DNA of 64,000 bases from WTGA01 sp965231865. GTDB taxonomy: Bacteria > Pseudomonadota > Gammaproteobacteria > Arenicellales > Poriferihabitantaceae. A program made the translations under genes and the position numbers. Where the stretch lies: contig CBDDOJ010000002.1 in the NCBI GenBank assembly GCA_965231865.1, positions 1,984,001 to 2,048,000 of the forward strand, read 5' to 3'. Below are positions 1 to 7,774 of the stretch, one piece after another; position 1 is the first letter of the stretch, and every line of letters starts with the position of its first letter. Below the pieces are notes generated by a model, which had not been told where the DNA came from, ran no database searches, and worked only from the letters and a program-made list of their open reading frames with translations.

Positions 1-1
1 G

Positions 2-139
2 AGGAAGTTCGCACAACTTGGCGAGAGGGAACGGTCGACGATGGTTCGACAGATCGAGGTAGCGCTGATGGACAAGGTCGATCACGGGTCCATACCAGCG
101 TCCACAGGGTTCCGGGGTAGTGGCAATGGGCACTCCTGA
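2..139 (+). CDS. C-terminal end of an AbiEii/AbiGii-type nucleotidyltransferase toxin (partial)
   Basis: An open frame enters from the left edge and ends at TGA 137-139. It encodes about 45 residues beginning RKFAQLGERER and continuing MVRQIEVALMDKVD. This resembles the C-terminal tail of AbiEii-family type IV toxins, where a 'W-L-NL--L---RR' helix precedes a basic amphipathic end. A diverged second copy lies at about 2100-2222. The upstream part is outside the window, so whether the gene is intact cannot be judged. The family call rests mainly on the longer second copy and is moderate. Confidence 0.4.
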   Translation, partial: RKFAQLGERERSTMVRQIEVALMDKVDHGSIPASTGFRGSGNGHS

Positions 140-696
140 GCTACAGGAACTCGTCGAAGCGCCAAGGGAAGGTCTGTTCTAATATGTTGAATTCAACATA
201 GTGACCACAACTCCACAGGGCCGACTACGAACTTTTTTATGAACAGCAAAACCAATTTCGATGATCAATACAAACCAATGACATGCCGATATCGGCATAG
301 CCAATGTGGTTGGCATGATCCGGCGATTCCGGATGATTGCCTGATCTGTTCTCCAGACAGTGGAAATCCTTCCAATGTCTGGGTACTATTCAGACCACTG
401 TAGTTGCGTCACTATTGCTCCGATCGGGATGGTAACTTTGAGCGTGTAATCGCTGGTAAATTTCCATAGTAATACACAGACAAGCTCGTCGGCGGTGTCA
501 TGCAGCTTCACCACGTTGTAGCCGTAGCAGATGCCGCCGCCCGACTTGTGTGACCCTGGAAGGGGGATTTGAACCTGCGGGCAAGCCCTGTCAAACGGTA
601 CACTAGGATATTTCCTGTATGGAATCCACGACTTGTCCGCAGAAAGCACGTTCTGGCACGCCGTGGCCGCGCTTGGTTGCGATGAAAAAAATTTCG
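140..696. other. Gene-poor stretch with palindromes
   Basis: No convincing gene. The first 35 bases continue a segment shared with 2223-2280. A 16-bp palindrome (ATGCCGAT/ATCGGCAT) sits at 283-298 and is the core of the 38-bp palindrome at 1856-1893. An 87-codon minus-strand frame at 386-649 resembles no family I recognise and has no clear ribosome-binding site. Confidence 0.5.
183..200. repeat. 18-bp perfect palindrome
   Basis: TATGTTGAA is followed immediately by its reverse complement TTCAACATA. It lies just after the point (about 175) where similarity to the second copy at 2101-2280 ends. It could be an operator or a recombination boundary. No gene with an obvious start lies close downstream. 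Confidence 0.5.
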
Positions 697-1104
697 CTAC
701 CCAAGCTCGTGAACCGCGACCGCAAGCGGATGACCGACAAGACGCCTATCCACGGTAAGCAGCCGGAGACCTTCCTCTTGCGCCTGGACCATCAGAAGTT
801 CGTCGAAAGGGTCCTTGTGGTCTAGTGGTGTTTCGAGTTCGCTGGCGGCATGGCGCATGGTCATTGGCAGGAACGTCATGTCCTGGTCTTCCAGTACCGC
901 GACCACATCCCCGGGAGAGAAGCGGCTCTTGCGCTCGCCGGATCGGTGGCGAGTGTTATGCTTGAGACGCATTTCCCAGATCGAAACCGCGCTGATGTAG
1001 AAATCCGTTCTCCGTGCCGCCAGCACACGGCGCTCGGAGTCCAGGAACATGCCCGGTCTGTCCATGAAGTCGAACAAGTAGGACGTATCGAGCAGAACGC
1101 GCAT
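697..1104 (-). CDS. PIN-domain toxin, VapC type
   Basis: A 135-residue PIN-domain protein, predicted to be an Mg2+-dependent ribonuclease toxin acting on RNA. The N-terminus MRVLLDTSYLFDF gives the first acidic residue. A second acidic cluster is HKDPFDELLMVQA near residue 100, and LLTVDRRL near residue 116 supplies the last Asp. The length is usual for the family. It begins 12 bases after the stop of a Phd/YefM-type antitoxin at 1116-1376, the standard antitoxin-then-toxin order. Both genes look intact, unlike the degraded sequences on either side. Confidence 0.85.
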   Translation of the reverse strand: MRVLLDTSYLFDFMDRPGMFLDSERRVLAARRTDFYISAVSIWEMRLKHNTRHRSGERKSRFSPGDVVAVLEDQDMTFLPMTMRHAASELETPLDHKDPFDELLMVQAQEEGLRLLTVDRRLVGHPLAVAVHELG

Positions 1105-1115
1105 TGTCCGCCCGG

Positions 1116-1376
1116 CTACTCTTCGTCGAGCCCAAGCACCTTGCGGCTGAAGGCGGGGTCGTTGAATTCCTCCGGCCAGCCTTCCCCATCACCCTCGATC
1201 CCGAGACGCCGACGGGCAGCCTCCAGCTTTTCGAAGTCAATCCCGCCGCGTCGATCGCAACGCACCAGCTCGACCGTCGGCTGGCCGTGTCTTGTGATAA
1301 TTACGCGCTCGCCCTTGCGGGCAGCGGCGACCAATTCGGAGAGGCGTGCTTTGGCATCGCGGATGGGAAGCTCCAT
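1116..1376 (-). CDS. Phd/YefM-type antitoxin
   Basis: An 86-residue protein starting MELPIRDAKARLSELVAAARKG, the classic Phd/YefM N-terminus that binds operator DNA, followed by ERVIITRHGQPTVEL. The acidic C-terminal tail (WPEEFNDPAFSRKVLGLDEE) is the part expected to wrap the toxin. It is the first gene of a two-gene operon with the PIN toxin at 697-1104. Pairs like this usually repress their own promoter, which would lie just right of 1376. No operator repeat stood out there. Confidence 0.85.
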   Translation of the reverse strand: MELPIRDAKARLSELVAAARKGERVIITRHGQPTVELVRCDRRGGIDFEKLEAARRRLGIEGDGEGWPEEFNDPAFSRKVLGLDEE

Positions 1377-1701
1377 GACGAGTTGCTTTCAGTTTGGGTT
1401 TCTCTTTCGTCAGTATATCGCCATGGCGTTCGCCAATCAAGACCATAGCGTGACTACATCGTTCCCGCCCTATCCCGTTGTGACGCCTTGGGAACTGCTG
1501 CCGCATCGGGCCGGTTGATAACAGCTCGCGAGGCGATTGACCGGATCTCCGCAACGGCCATTCGACGACATTAACGGCCATAGGCGGACAGCGGCGGACG
1601 CACATATGTGCGTCACTTGTTCCACCCATCGCAAATGCCCATCTTGTCTGTATGGACACGCACGAATCCCATGAATCCATCCCTGCCGGAGCGCCCCGGC
1701 G
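1377..1701. other. No supported gene upstream of the toxin-antitoxin operon
   Basis: Frames exist on both strands, but none resembles a known family and none has a good start. It should contain the promoter of the minus-strand antitoxin operon. Confidence 0.4.
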
Positions 1702-1886
1702 ATGGTAGCGTCCATCGGCAAGATCGCCTCGCCTTCGCAGGGCGTGGGCTATTTCGAGAAGGACGGCTATTACGCCAGGGACGACGGGGCGCATCGCGAG
1801 GCGAGGCCTGGGTGGGTCGGGGCGCCGAGGCGCTGGGCCTCTCCGGCCCGGTCGATCCCGAAGACTATGCCGATATCGGCATAGTC
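1702..1886 (+). pseudogene. N-terminal fragment of a MobF-family conjugative relaxase
   Basis: The frame from ATG 1702 reads MVASIGKIASPSQGVGYFEK then DGYYARDDGAHRE, closely like the N-terminus of MobF/TraA-type relaxases (TrwC relaxase domain). Near 1800 the match moves to another frame, which continues EAWVGRGAEALGLSGPVDPED, so there is an indel. The match ends at the 38-bp palindrome (1856-1893). The catalytic tyrosines would lie around GYYARDD. Only about 55 codons of a gene that normally exceeds 900 remain. This is a relic of a conjugative or mobilisable element. Confidence 0.7.
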
Positions 1887-1893
1887 TTCGGGA
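1856..1893. repeat. 38-bp perfect palindrome
   Basis: Each arm is 19 bases: TCCCGAAGACTATGCCGAT meets ATCGGCATAGTCTTCGGGA with no spacer and no mismatch. It sits exactly where the relaxase fragment gives way to the AbiEii-like fragment. The central 16 bases recur at 283-298 near the other AbiEii-like copy. Perfect spacerless palindromes of this length are unstable in bacteria unless recent, selected or bound by protein. Confidence 0.9.
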
Positions 1894-2222
1894 AGAGTTC
1901 GAGCGCGGCCTGGCGGGGATGATGGAAGTTCCCGTCGCATTGGAGGTTTTGGTGCGGACCCGCGAGGAGATGACGGCTAAAATAGTTGGATGCATGCCCG
2001 ATGCCCACAGGGAGTTTCTGCAATCCATCTCGAGCAGAGGACCACAATGGTTCCTGCTTGAGATACGTAATGTCTGCAGCTTTCCAGCGGTGGTCTGGCG
2101 GTTGAGGAAGCTCGCACAGCTTGACGAGAGAGCGGTGGGCGATGGCCCGACGAATCAACGAGGCGCTGATAGACAAGGTCGACCGCGGGTCCACACCTGC
2201 GCCCACTGGTTCCTGGAGGTAG
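1886..2222 (+). pseudogene. Remnant of an AbiEii/AbiGii-family type IV toxin gene
   Basis: The frame from about 1886 reads EEFERGLAGMMEVPVALEVL, then TREEMTAKIVGCMPDAHREF, then GPQWFLLEI and FPAVVWRLRKLAQLDE. This matches the C-terminal part of AbiEii-family nucleotidyltransferase toxins, including the acidic 'MPDAH--F' helix and the 'FPAV-W-L-NL' segment. Near 2130 it shifts frame and ends ARRINEALIDKVDRG...SWR at TAG 2220-2222. The N-terminal nucleotidyltransferase core is missing. The same tail occurs at 2-139, and the similarity continues downstream to about 2278. Confidence 0.6.
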
Positions 2223-2278
2223 TGGCAATGGGTACTCCTGAGCTACAGGAACTCGTCGAAGCGCCAAAGGAAGGTCAG
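2101..2278 (+). repeat. Second copy of the segment at 1-175
   Basis: About 175 bases are shared with the left edge, with scattered differences and small indels. Identical stretches include GAGCTACAGGAACTCGTCGA and GCAATGGG. The shared block covers the end of the AbiEii-like gene plus about 55 bases beyond it. The two copies are in the same orientation, about 2.1 kb apart, and enclose the VapBC operon and the relaxase fragment. Confidence 0.75.
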
Positions 2279-2504
2279 TTTTACGGGATTGCTTTCAGGT
2301 ATTCTCCCATGCCGCTGTCCGGCCTCCCTGACGGGTTTCGTGGCCCGGGGCAGGTTCCGGAGGATTCTTTCTCGCACACCCGGCCCAGGGTTTTCCTGCA
2401 GCAACCCTGAAGGCGCAGGTGCGGGTTGCTCTGGAAAACTGATCCCGGAAAAACCGGTATTTTGCCGCCACTGGGCTGAAATTATTTTTCGGGGGAATTA
2501 CTGA

Positions 2505-2534
2505 TTGAAGGGCAGGGCGTTTTTCAGGTATACT
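2505..2534 (+). promoter_or_regulatory. Sigma70-type promoter upstream of rimP
   Basis: TTGAAG at 2505-2510 and TATACT at 2529-2534 are separated by 18 bases, close to the consensus. Transcription would start near 2541. The transcript would first meet the terminator-like hairpin at 2677 and then the one at 2732 before reaching rimP. Confidence 0.6.
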
Positions 2535-2540
2535 TCCCGC

Positions 2541-2697
2541 CCCGCAAGGTGCGGGTGCTCCCCCGGGGTGGAAAGCCTGTTCAGGGTAGATAATTTTCCC
2601 GGTCAGGTTGGCAATGGTCAGTACGGAAGTAGCTGGCAAGCCGTTCCGGGTGGTCCCTGACCGGACGCATGTTGATCCCCGCAGTCAGCGGGGTTTT
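2541..2697 (+). ncRNA. Candidate structured small RNA or long leader before rimP
   Basis: The stretch is bounded by a good promoter and a hairpin with a T tract, giving a transcript of about 157 nt. It contains a perfect 9-bp pairing (CCGGTCAGG near 2600 with CCTGACCGG near 2656), an inner TAC-GGAA-GTA tetraloop hairpin and a 5' hairpin CCCGC/GCGGG. In many gammaproteobacteria the tRNA gene metY occupies this place, but no tRNA fold is present. The GGAA tetraloop recalls SRP RNA, but the conserved SRP loop bases are not there. Identity unknown. Confidence 0.35.
2677..2697 (+). terminator. Intrinsic terminator upstream of rimP (first)
   Basis: CCCCGC-AGTCA-GCGGGG followed by TTTT. It would end the leader or small RNA before the operon. 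Confidence 0.6.
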
Positions 2698-2731
2698 GTA
2701 TTTGGGACGGAGTTGGTTTTGAGAATTTAAG

Positions 2732-2752
2732 TGGGCCTTTGGCCCATTTTTT
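2732..2752 (+). terminator. Intrinsic terminator/attenuator directly before rimP (second)
   Basis: TGGGCC-TTT-GGCCCA followed by six T residues, 29 bases before the rimP start. Together with the upstream hairpin it makes a tandem terminator that transcription must pass to enter the rimP-nusA-infB operon. That suits feedback by the operon product NusA, as known for the Escherichia coli operon leader. Confidence 0.7.
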
Positions 2753-2780
2753 GTGCAATTTTACCTTAGCAGGATCATTG

Positions 2781-3233
2781 ATGCTGAATAGTACAGAGCT
2801 GGCAGGTCTTCTGGAACCCACGGTGGATCGCATGGGGTATGAACTGTTGCACATCGAATTTGGGCATCAGGGCAAGGACCGGGTTTTGCGCATTTACATC
2901 GATGCGCCGGGTGGTATTCAGGTCGATGACTGTGAACAGGTGAGTCGACAGATAAGCATGGTGCTGGATGTCGAGGATCCATTGATCTCAGCCTATTTGC
3001 TTGAAGTTTCTTCACCGGGTCTTGACCGGCCATTGGTAAAACCGAGCCATTTCCAGCAGTTTATTGGCAACAAGGCAAAAATCGTGACATCGACACATAT
3101 CCTGGGAAGAAGGCGATTTACCGGGAAAATGGTCGAAGCCGGGGAAGATGCAGTGGTTCTTCATGTTGATGGGGAAAGTTATGACCTGCCCTACAAGGAT
3201 ATCGAGTCCGCGCGGCTGGACCCGGTATTTTAA
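2781..3233 (+). CDS. rimP: Ribosome maturation factor RimP
   Basis: A 150-residue protein of the RimP family, which helps 30S subunit maturation in the cytoplasm. The N-terminal alpha/beta domain shows GYELLHIEFG and VLRIYIDAPGG, the usual RimP motif. The C-terminal SH3-like domain contains LEVSSPGLDRPL. The ATG at 2781 is chosen because AGGA lies seven bases upstream. An in-frame ATG at 2739 lies inside the terminator hairpin and is unlikely. It is first in the rimP-nusA-infB-rbfA-truB order typical of gammaproteobacteria. Confidence 0.95.
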   Translation: MLNSTELAGLLEPTVDRMGYELLHIEFGHQGKDRVLRIYIDAPGGIQVDDCEQVSRQISMVLDVEDPLISAYLLEVSSPGLDRPLVKPSHFQQFIGNKAKIVTSTHILGRRRFTGKMVEAGEDAVVLHVDGESYDLPYKDIESARLDPVF

Positions 3234-3268
3234 ATAAACCTGAACATTTATTACGTGTCGGTAGAAAT

Positions 3269-4774
3269 ATGGCGATTTCAAATAACGAGATCTTATTGAT
3301 GGCCGAGGTGGTTTCCCGGGAAAAAGGTCTTGACAAGGAAATTATATTCAATGCCATCGAGGCTGCGCTGGCAACCGCAACCAAGAAAAGGCATCTCGAA
3401 GATATTGATGCGAGAGTAAGCATACACCGTGAAACCGGAGACTATGACACGTTCCGGGTCTGGGAAGTCGTCGATGACGAAGGTGAACTGGAATTTCCGG
3501 ATCGGCAGATCCCGTTGTCCGAAGCCCGGGAAAGCGACCCGGAATTGAACATAGAAGACCAGATCGAAGAACCCATGGACCCTGTGGAGTTTGGCCGTAT
3601 CGCTGCCCAGGCGGCAAAACAGGTGATCATGCAGAAAGTCAGGGAAGCGGAACGCCACCAGATTGCAGAACGTTACAAGGACAAGTTCGGCACCCTGATT
3701 TCCGGCACGGTCAAACGGCTGGATCATGGAAATGCCATTATTGACCTGGGCGATGCGGATGCGATGCTTCCCAAAAGTGGTATGATTCCAAGAGAAGGGT
3801 TGCGTCCGGGAGATCGTATTCGTGCGTTGTTAAAGGAAATCGATCTGGAGGCCCGGGGCCCGCAGTTGATTTTGACCCGGCTGTCGCCAGAGTTTCTGAT
3901 CGCGCTGTTCAAACTGGAAGTCCCGGAGGCGGGAGAAGGAATCATTGAAATTCTGGGAGCAGCCAGGGATCCGGGTTCCCGTGCAAAAATTTCGGTGCGT
4001 ACCAATGACACGAATGTGGACCCGGTGGGTGCCTGTGTCGGGATTCGCGGTTCCCGGGTGCAAAGTGTCTCCAATGAAATTGCCGGGGAGCGAATCGACA
4101 TCATCGTCTGGTCGACCAACATTGCCGAGTTTGTGATTCAGGCCCTGTCGCCAGCTGAAGTTGAATCCATTTATCTGGATGAAGAGAGTCAATCCATGGA
4201 TGTCGTTGTAACCGAGGAAAACCTGTCCAGGGCAATTGGCCGGGGTGGGCAGAATGTTCGTCTCGCCTCTGAGTTGACCGGATGGGAACTCAATCTGATG
4301 ACAGACAAGGAGGCGTTGGAAAAACAGGATGCGGAATTGCAGGTGCTGGTTGAAAAATTCATGAAGTTACTGGATATCGATGAAAATATCGCCACCATTT
4401 TGGCCCAGGAAGGGTTCAGTAGCCTGGAAGAAATCGCCTATGTTCCCAAGCAGGAACTCCTCGATATTGAAGAATTCGATGAAACCCTGGTGGATGAACT
4501 CCGATACCGGGCGGATGACAACCTGTGGACGGATCGGATCAGGGAGCAGGAAAAGATGCGCCCCGCCGAGGATTTGCTTGGCATGGAAGGAATGGACGAG
4601 GAAACGGCAAAAATACTGGCAGGAGGAGGGGTGAGAACCATGCAGGGACTGGCGGATTGTTCAGTGGATGAAGTGCTGGATATCGTTGAGATGAGCGTTG
4701 AACGGGCCAGTGCACTGATCATGACCGCACGAGCCCCGATGTTCGACAATAACGCGTACAATAGTTCCCAATAA
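3269..4774 (+). CDS. nusA: Transcription termination/antitermination factor NusA
   Basis: A 501-residue protein of full gammaproteobacterial length. It binds RNA polymerase and nascent RNA and influences pausing, termination and antitermination. In order it has an N-terminal polymerase-binding domain (ISNNEILLMAEVVSREKGLD), an S1 domain near residues 135-200 (ISGTVKRLDHGNAIIDLG), two KH domains (VGIRGSRVQSVSNEIAGERI and GRGGQNVRLAS), and two acidic C-terminal repeats after about residue 360. It starts 35 bases after rimP. The acidic repeats are the regulatory AR1/AR2 modules of Proteobacteria. Confidence 0.97.
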   Translation: MAISNNEILLMAEVVSREKGLDKEIIFNAIEAALATATKKRHLEDIDARVSIHRETGDYDTFRVWEVVDDEGELEFPDRQIPLSEARESDPELNIEDQIEEPMDPVEFGRIAAQAAKQVIMQKVREAERHQIAERYKDKFGTLISGTVKRLDHGNAIIDLGDADAMLPKSGMIPREGLRPGDRIRALLKEIDLEARGPQLILTRLSPEFLIALFKLEVPEAGEGIIEILGAARDPGSRAKISVRTNDTNVDPVGACVGIRGSRVQSVSNEIAGERIDIIVWSTNIAEFVIQALSPAEVESIYLDEESQSMDVVVTEENLSRAIGRGGQNVRLASELTGWELNLMTDKEALEKQDAELQVLVEKFMKLLDIDENIATILAQEGFSSLEEIAYVPKQELLDIEEFDETLVDELRYRADDNLWTDRIREQEKMRPAEDLLGMEGMDEETAKILAGGGVRTMQGLADCSVDEVLDIVEMSVERASALIMTARAPMFDNNAYNSSQ

Positions 4775-4791
4775 CCGGATAAGGCCCATAC

Positions 4792-7347
4792 ATGTCTCAA
4801 GTCACTGTAGATAATTTCGCGAAGCAAATCGGTGTCAGTGTCGATACGCTGCTTGAACGGCTGGAACAGGCCGGCATCTGTGGCAAGGGGAAGGACGATT
4901 TGCTGGAAGGCAATGAGAAAATCAAATACTCGAAATTTCTGGCAAGGAGTGGAAAGCTGGGAGAAACCCCGCGGCCCGGGGGATTTTCAAAGACGCAAAA
5001 GACCACCGACCACATTAATTTGACCAGTCGTACCGGTGCCGCGAAAGTGGTGCCCGTGGAAAGAAGAAAACGCCGCACTTTCGTTCCACGCCGTTCCATA
5101 GAAGCCGAGCAGAAGAAAATCGCGGAAAGGGAAGCCCGGATTGAAGCCGAAAGAAAACGGCTTGAGGAAGAGGCGCAAAAGGCAAGAGAAGCCGAAGAAC
5201 AGGCGAAACGGGAAGAAGAGAAAAGGAATTTGGAGGAACTGGAACGAGCCCAGGCTGACAAGGATTCCAAAACAAGCGGACAAACCGATATCGCGGATGA
5301 ACCCGCCGCCACGACGGATGCTCAGGACGACCCCGCCTCGGATGCGGCCAGGGGCACCGAGCACCCCCGCGCCGACCGGACTCCGGCGCCCGAGACGGTG
5401 GCACCTCCTGTAGACGAAAGATCGAAAAAGGGAAAGAAAGGCAATCGCCCGGGAAACCGGGGTAAAACCGGGCGGAGGGAACTGCATGCAACCAAACGCC
5501 GCAATACCAGAAAGCGTCGTCATCATCTCGGTAAGGCACCCCGGATTTCATCGGTACTGGAAGGCCAGCATGCATTCCAGCAACCCACTGAACCCGATAT
5601 CCGCGAAGTCATCATCAACGAAACGATTACCGTGGGCGAACTGGCCCACGCCATGTCCATCAAGGCAAGCGAAGTCATCAAGGCCATGATGACCAAGGGA
5701 TTCATGCTGACCATCAATCAGGTACTTGACCAGGATTTTGCAGTATTGCTGGTAGAGGAAATGGGGCATATTCCAAAAATTGCCAAAGCCGATGACCTGG
5801 AAGCCCTGTTGACGGAAGACAGCGAAACCGGGGATGAAGAACAAAGACCCCCTGTGGTGACGATTATGGGGCATGTGGACCACGGAAAAACCTCGTTGCT
5901 GGATTATCTTCGAAAAACCAAGGTGACCGCGGGTGAGGCAGGAGGCATTACACAGCACATTGGCGCATACCAGGTGTCCGTGAACGATCACCGGATCTGT
6001 TTCCTGGATACGCCTGGACATGAAGCGTTTTCTTCCATGCGCGCTCGCGGGACGAAAGCGACCGATTTTGTGATCCTGGTGGTTGCGGCGGATGATGGGG
6101 TCAAGCCCCAGACGGTTGAAGCCATCAACCATGCAAAAGCCGCGGATGTGCCCATGATTGTTGCCATCAATAAAATAGACAAGGAAGAAGCAGACCCCGA
6201 AAGGGTGAAACAGGAACTCGCGAATCATGAGATCATTCCTGAAGAATGGGGAGGCGATGTACTGATGAATCCGGTTTCCGCCATCACCGGCGAAGGGGTG
6301 GATGCCTTGCTGGAGTCGGTGCTGCTGCAGGCGGAAATCGCGGATTTGAAGGCCCGGTCCTCCGGGTCTGCTACTGGCATCGTCATAGAAGCCCGGCTGG
6401 ACCGGGGCAAGGGACCCATCGCAACGGTCCTTGTACAACAGGGTATTTTGAATCGGGGAGACAGCATTCTTGCCGGCAAGGAAACCGGCCGGGTTCGGGT
6501 ACTCATGGATGACAGCGGGAACCAGACGAAACAGTCGGGTCCTTCGACCCCGGTGGAAATTCAGGGACTGACCGGTGTCCCCGTTGCCGGGGATGATTTT
6601 GTCGTGGTCACCGATGAACGAAAAGCAAGGGAAATCGCCCTTCACCGCCAGGGCAAGTCCAAGGAGGTGAAGCTGGCGCAACAGCAGAAAGTGAAGCTGG
6701 AAAGCATGTTCAACCGCATGAATGAAGGTGAAGTCACCACGCTTAATGTGTTGATTAAAGCCGATGTGCAGGGTTCGGTGGAAGCACTGAAAGATTCACT
6801 GGAAAAACTGTCTGTGGATGAAGTCAAGGTGAATGTCATTCATGGAATGGTCGGGGGAATCAATGAATCCGATGTCAACCTGGTTTTGGCATCCGGGGCG
6901 ATTATTATCGGATTTAATGTCCGGGCAGACGCTACGGCAAGGAAGATGATTGAAACGGAAGGGGTCAGTGTTTACTACCACAGTGTGATCTACAATGTCG
7001 TGGATTCGGTCAAGGCGGTGGTCTCGGGCCTGTTGTCTCCGGTTTCAAAGGAAGAGCATGTTGGGCTGGTGGAAGTTCGTGACATCTTTCGTGCGCGAAA
7101 AATCGGCGCAGTCGCGGGATGTTATGTCACCGAGGGCGTGGTTAAGCGCAACCTTCCGGTACGGGTGCTGCGGGACAATATCGTCATTTTTGAAGGGGCG
7201 ATCGATTCACTGCGCAGATTCAGGGAGGATGTGAATGAAGTCAAGAACGGGTATGAATGCGGGATAGGAATCCGGGATTACAACGACATCCGGGTCGGTG
7301 ATCAGATCGAGGTGTTTGAGGTGGTGCAGTCCACCCAGGAATTGTAA
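4792..7347 (+). CDS. infB: Translation initiation factor IF-2
   Basis: An 851-residue GTPase that brings initiator tRNA to the 30S subunit. The N-terminal IF2_N domain (VDNFAKQIGVSVDTLLERL) is followed by a charged coiled-coil linker rich in E, K, R and A (about residues 100-150) and a basic low-complexity stretch to about 245. A second IF2_N-type domain precedes the G domain. GTPase motifs are GHVDHGKTS near residue 360, DTPGHEAF, and NKID. Domains II-IV follow, with VQGSVEALKDSL and the C-terminal fMet-tRNA-binding domain. It starts 17 bases after nusA, so the genes are probably co-transcribed. Confidence 0.97.
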   Translation: MSQVTVDNFAKQIGVSVDTLLERLEQAGICGKGKDDLLEGNEKIKYSKFLARSGKLGETPRPGGFSKTQKTTDHINLTSRTGAAKVVPVERRKRRTFVPRRSIEAEQKKIAEREARIEAERKRLEEEAQKAREAEEQAKREEEKRNLEELERAQADKDSKTSGQTDIADEPAATTDAQDDPASDAARGTEHPRADRTPAPETVAPPVDERSKKGKKGNRPGNRGKTGRRELHATKRRNTRKRRHHLGKAPRISSVLEGQHAFQQPTEPDIREVIINETITVGELAHAMSIKASEVIKAMMTKGFMLTINQVLDQDFAVLLVEEMGHIPKIAKADDLEALLTEDSETGDEEQRPPVVTIMGHVDHGKTSLLDYLRKTKVTAGEAGGITQHIGAYQVSVNDHRICFLDTPGHEAFSSMRARGTKATDFVILVVAADDGVKPQTVEAINHAKAADVPMIVAINKIDKEEADPERVKQELANHEIIPEEWGGDVLMNPVSAITGEGVDALLESVLLQAEIADLKARSSGSATGIVIEARLDRGKGPIATVLVQQGILNRGDSILAGKETGRVRVLMDDSGNQTKQSGPSTPVEIQGLTGVPVAGDDFVVVTDERKAREIALHRQGKSKEVKLAQQQKVKLESMFNRMNEGEVTTLNVLIKADVQGSVEALKDSLEKLSVDEVKVNVIHGMVGGINESDVNLVLASGAIIIGFNVRADATARKMIETEGVSVYYHSVIYNVVDSVKAVVSGLLSPVSKEEHVGLVEVRDIFRARKIGAVAGCYVTEGVVKRNLPVRVLRDNIVIFEGAIDSLRRFREDVNEVKNGYECGIGIRDYNDIRVGDQIEVFEVVQSTQEL

Positions 7348-7417
7348 AGACCTCGACATCTCGACCCCCTTTCAGGCCACCACGTGTTTTCGGGATACGA
7401 TTCCAACATAACCCTGC

Positions 7418-7774
7418 ATGAGGATGGAAATGGACGACATCGACCGAACCCACCGGGTTGCAGAACTGGTAAAAAGGGAAGTGGCCATCCTGATTGCCCG
7501 TGAACTCAATGACACCCGTATCAACACGGTGACGGTCACCGCTGTGACGATTTCCCGGGATTTGAAGCAGGCGACCGTTTATATTTCCAGCCTGGATTCT
7601 GCCATTGATTCGGAGGAAACCGAACGGCTGATGAACAAGTCATCCGGTTATCTCAGGCACCTGTTAAGCAAAAACCTTGAAATGCGGGTAACACCGGCAT
7701 TGCGGTTTCGGTATGACGTCAGTATTCAGCGTGGGATCAAAATGACCCGGTTAATTGAAAACCTGAATCACTGA
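7418..7774 (+). CDS. rbfA: Ribosome-binding factor A
   Basis: A 118-residue KH-fold protein needed for late 16S rRNA processing and cold adaptation. Family features are the N-terminal RTHRVAELVKREVA, TRINTVTVTAVTISRDLKQA in the middle, and LRFRYDVSIQRG near the end. ATG codons lie at 7418, 7424 and 7430. GAGG at 7420-7423 is best placed for 7430, so the true product may be four residues shorter. Its stop overlaps the truB start. Confidence 0.95.
   Translation: MRMEMDDIDRTHRVAELVKREVAILIARELNDTRINTVTVTAVTISRDLKQATVYISSLDSAIDSEETERLMNKSSGYLRHLLSKNLEMRVTPALRFRYDVSIQRGIKMTRLIENLNH

Noticed and set aside
386..649. 87-codon minus-strand frame
   Set aside because: No recognisable domain or ribosome-binding site; composition does not look like a neighbouring gene.
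2590..2640. SRP (4.5S) RNA
   Set aside because: A GGAA tetraloop with TAC/GTA stem is present, but the conserved GGUCAGG...AGCAGCC loop bases are missing.
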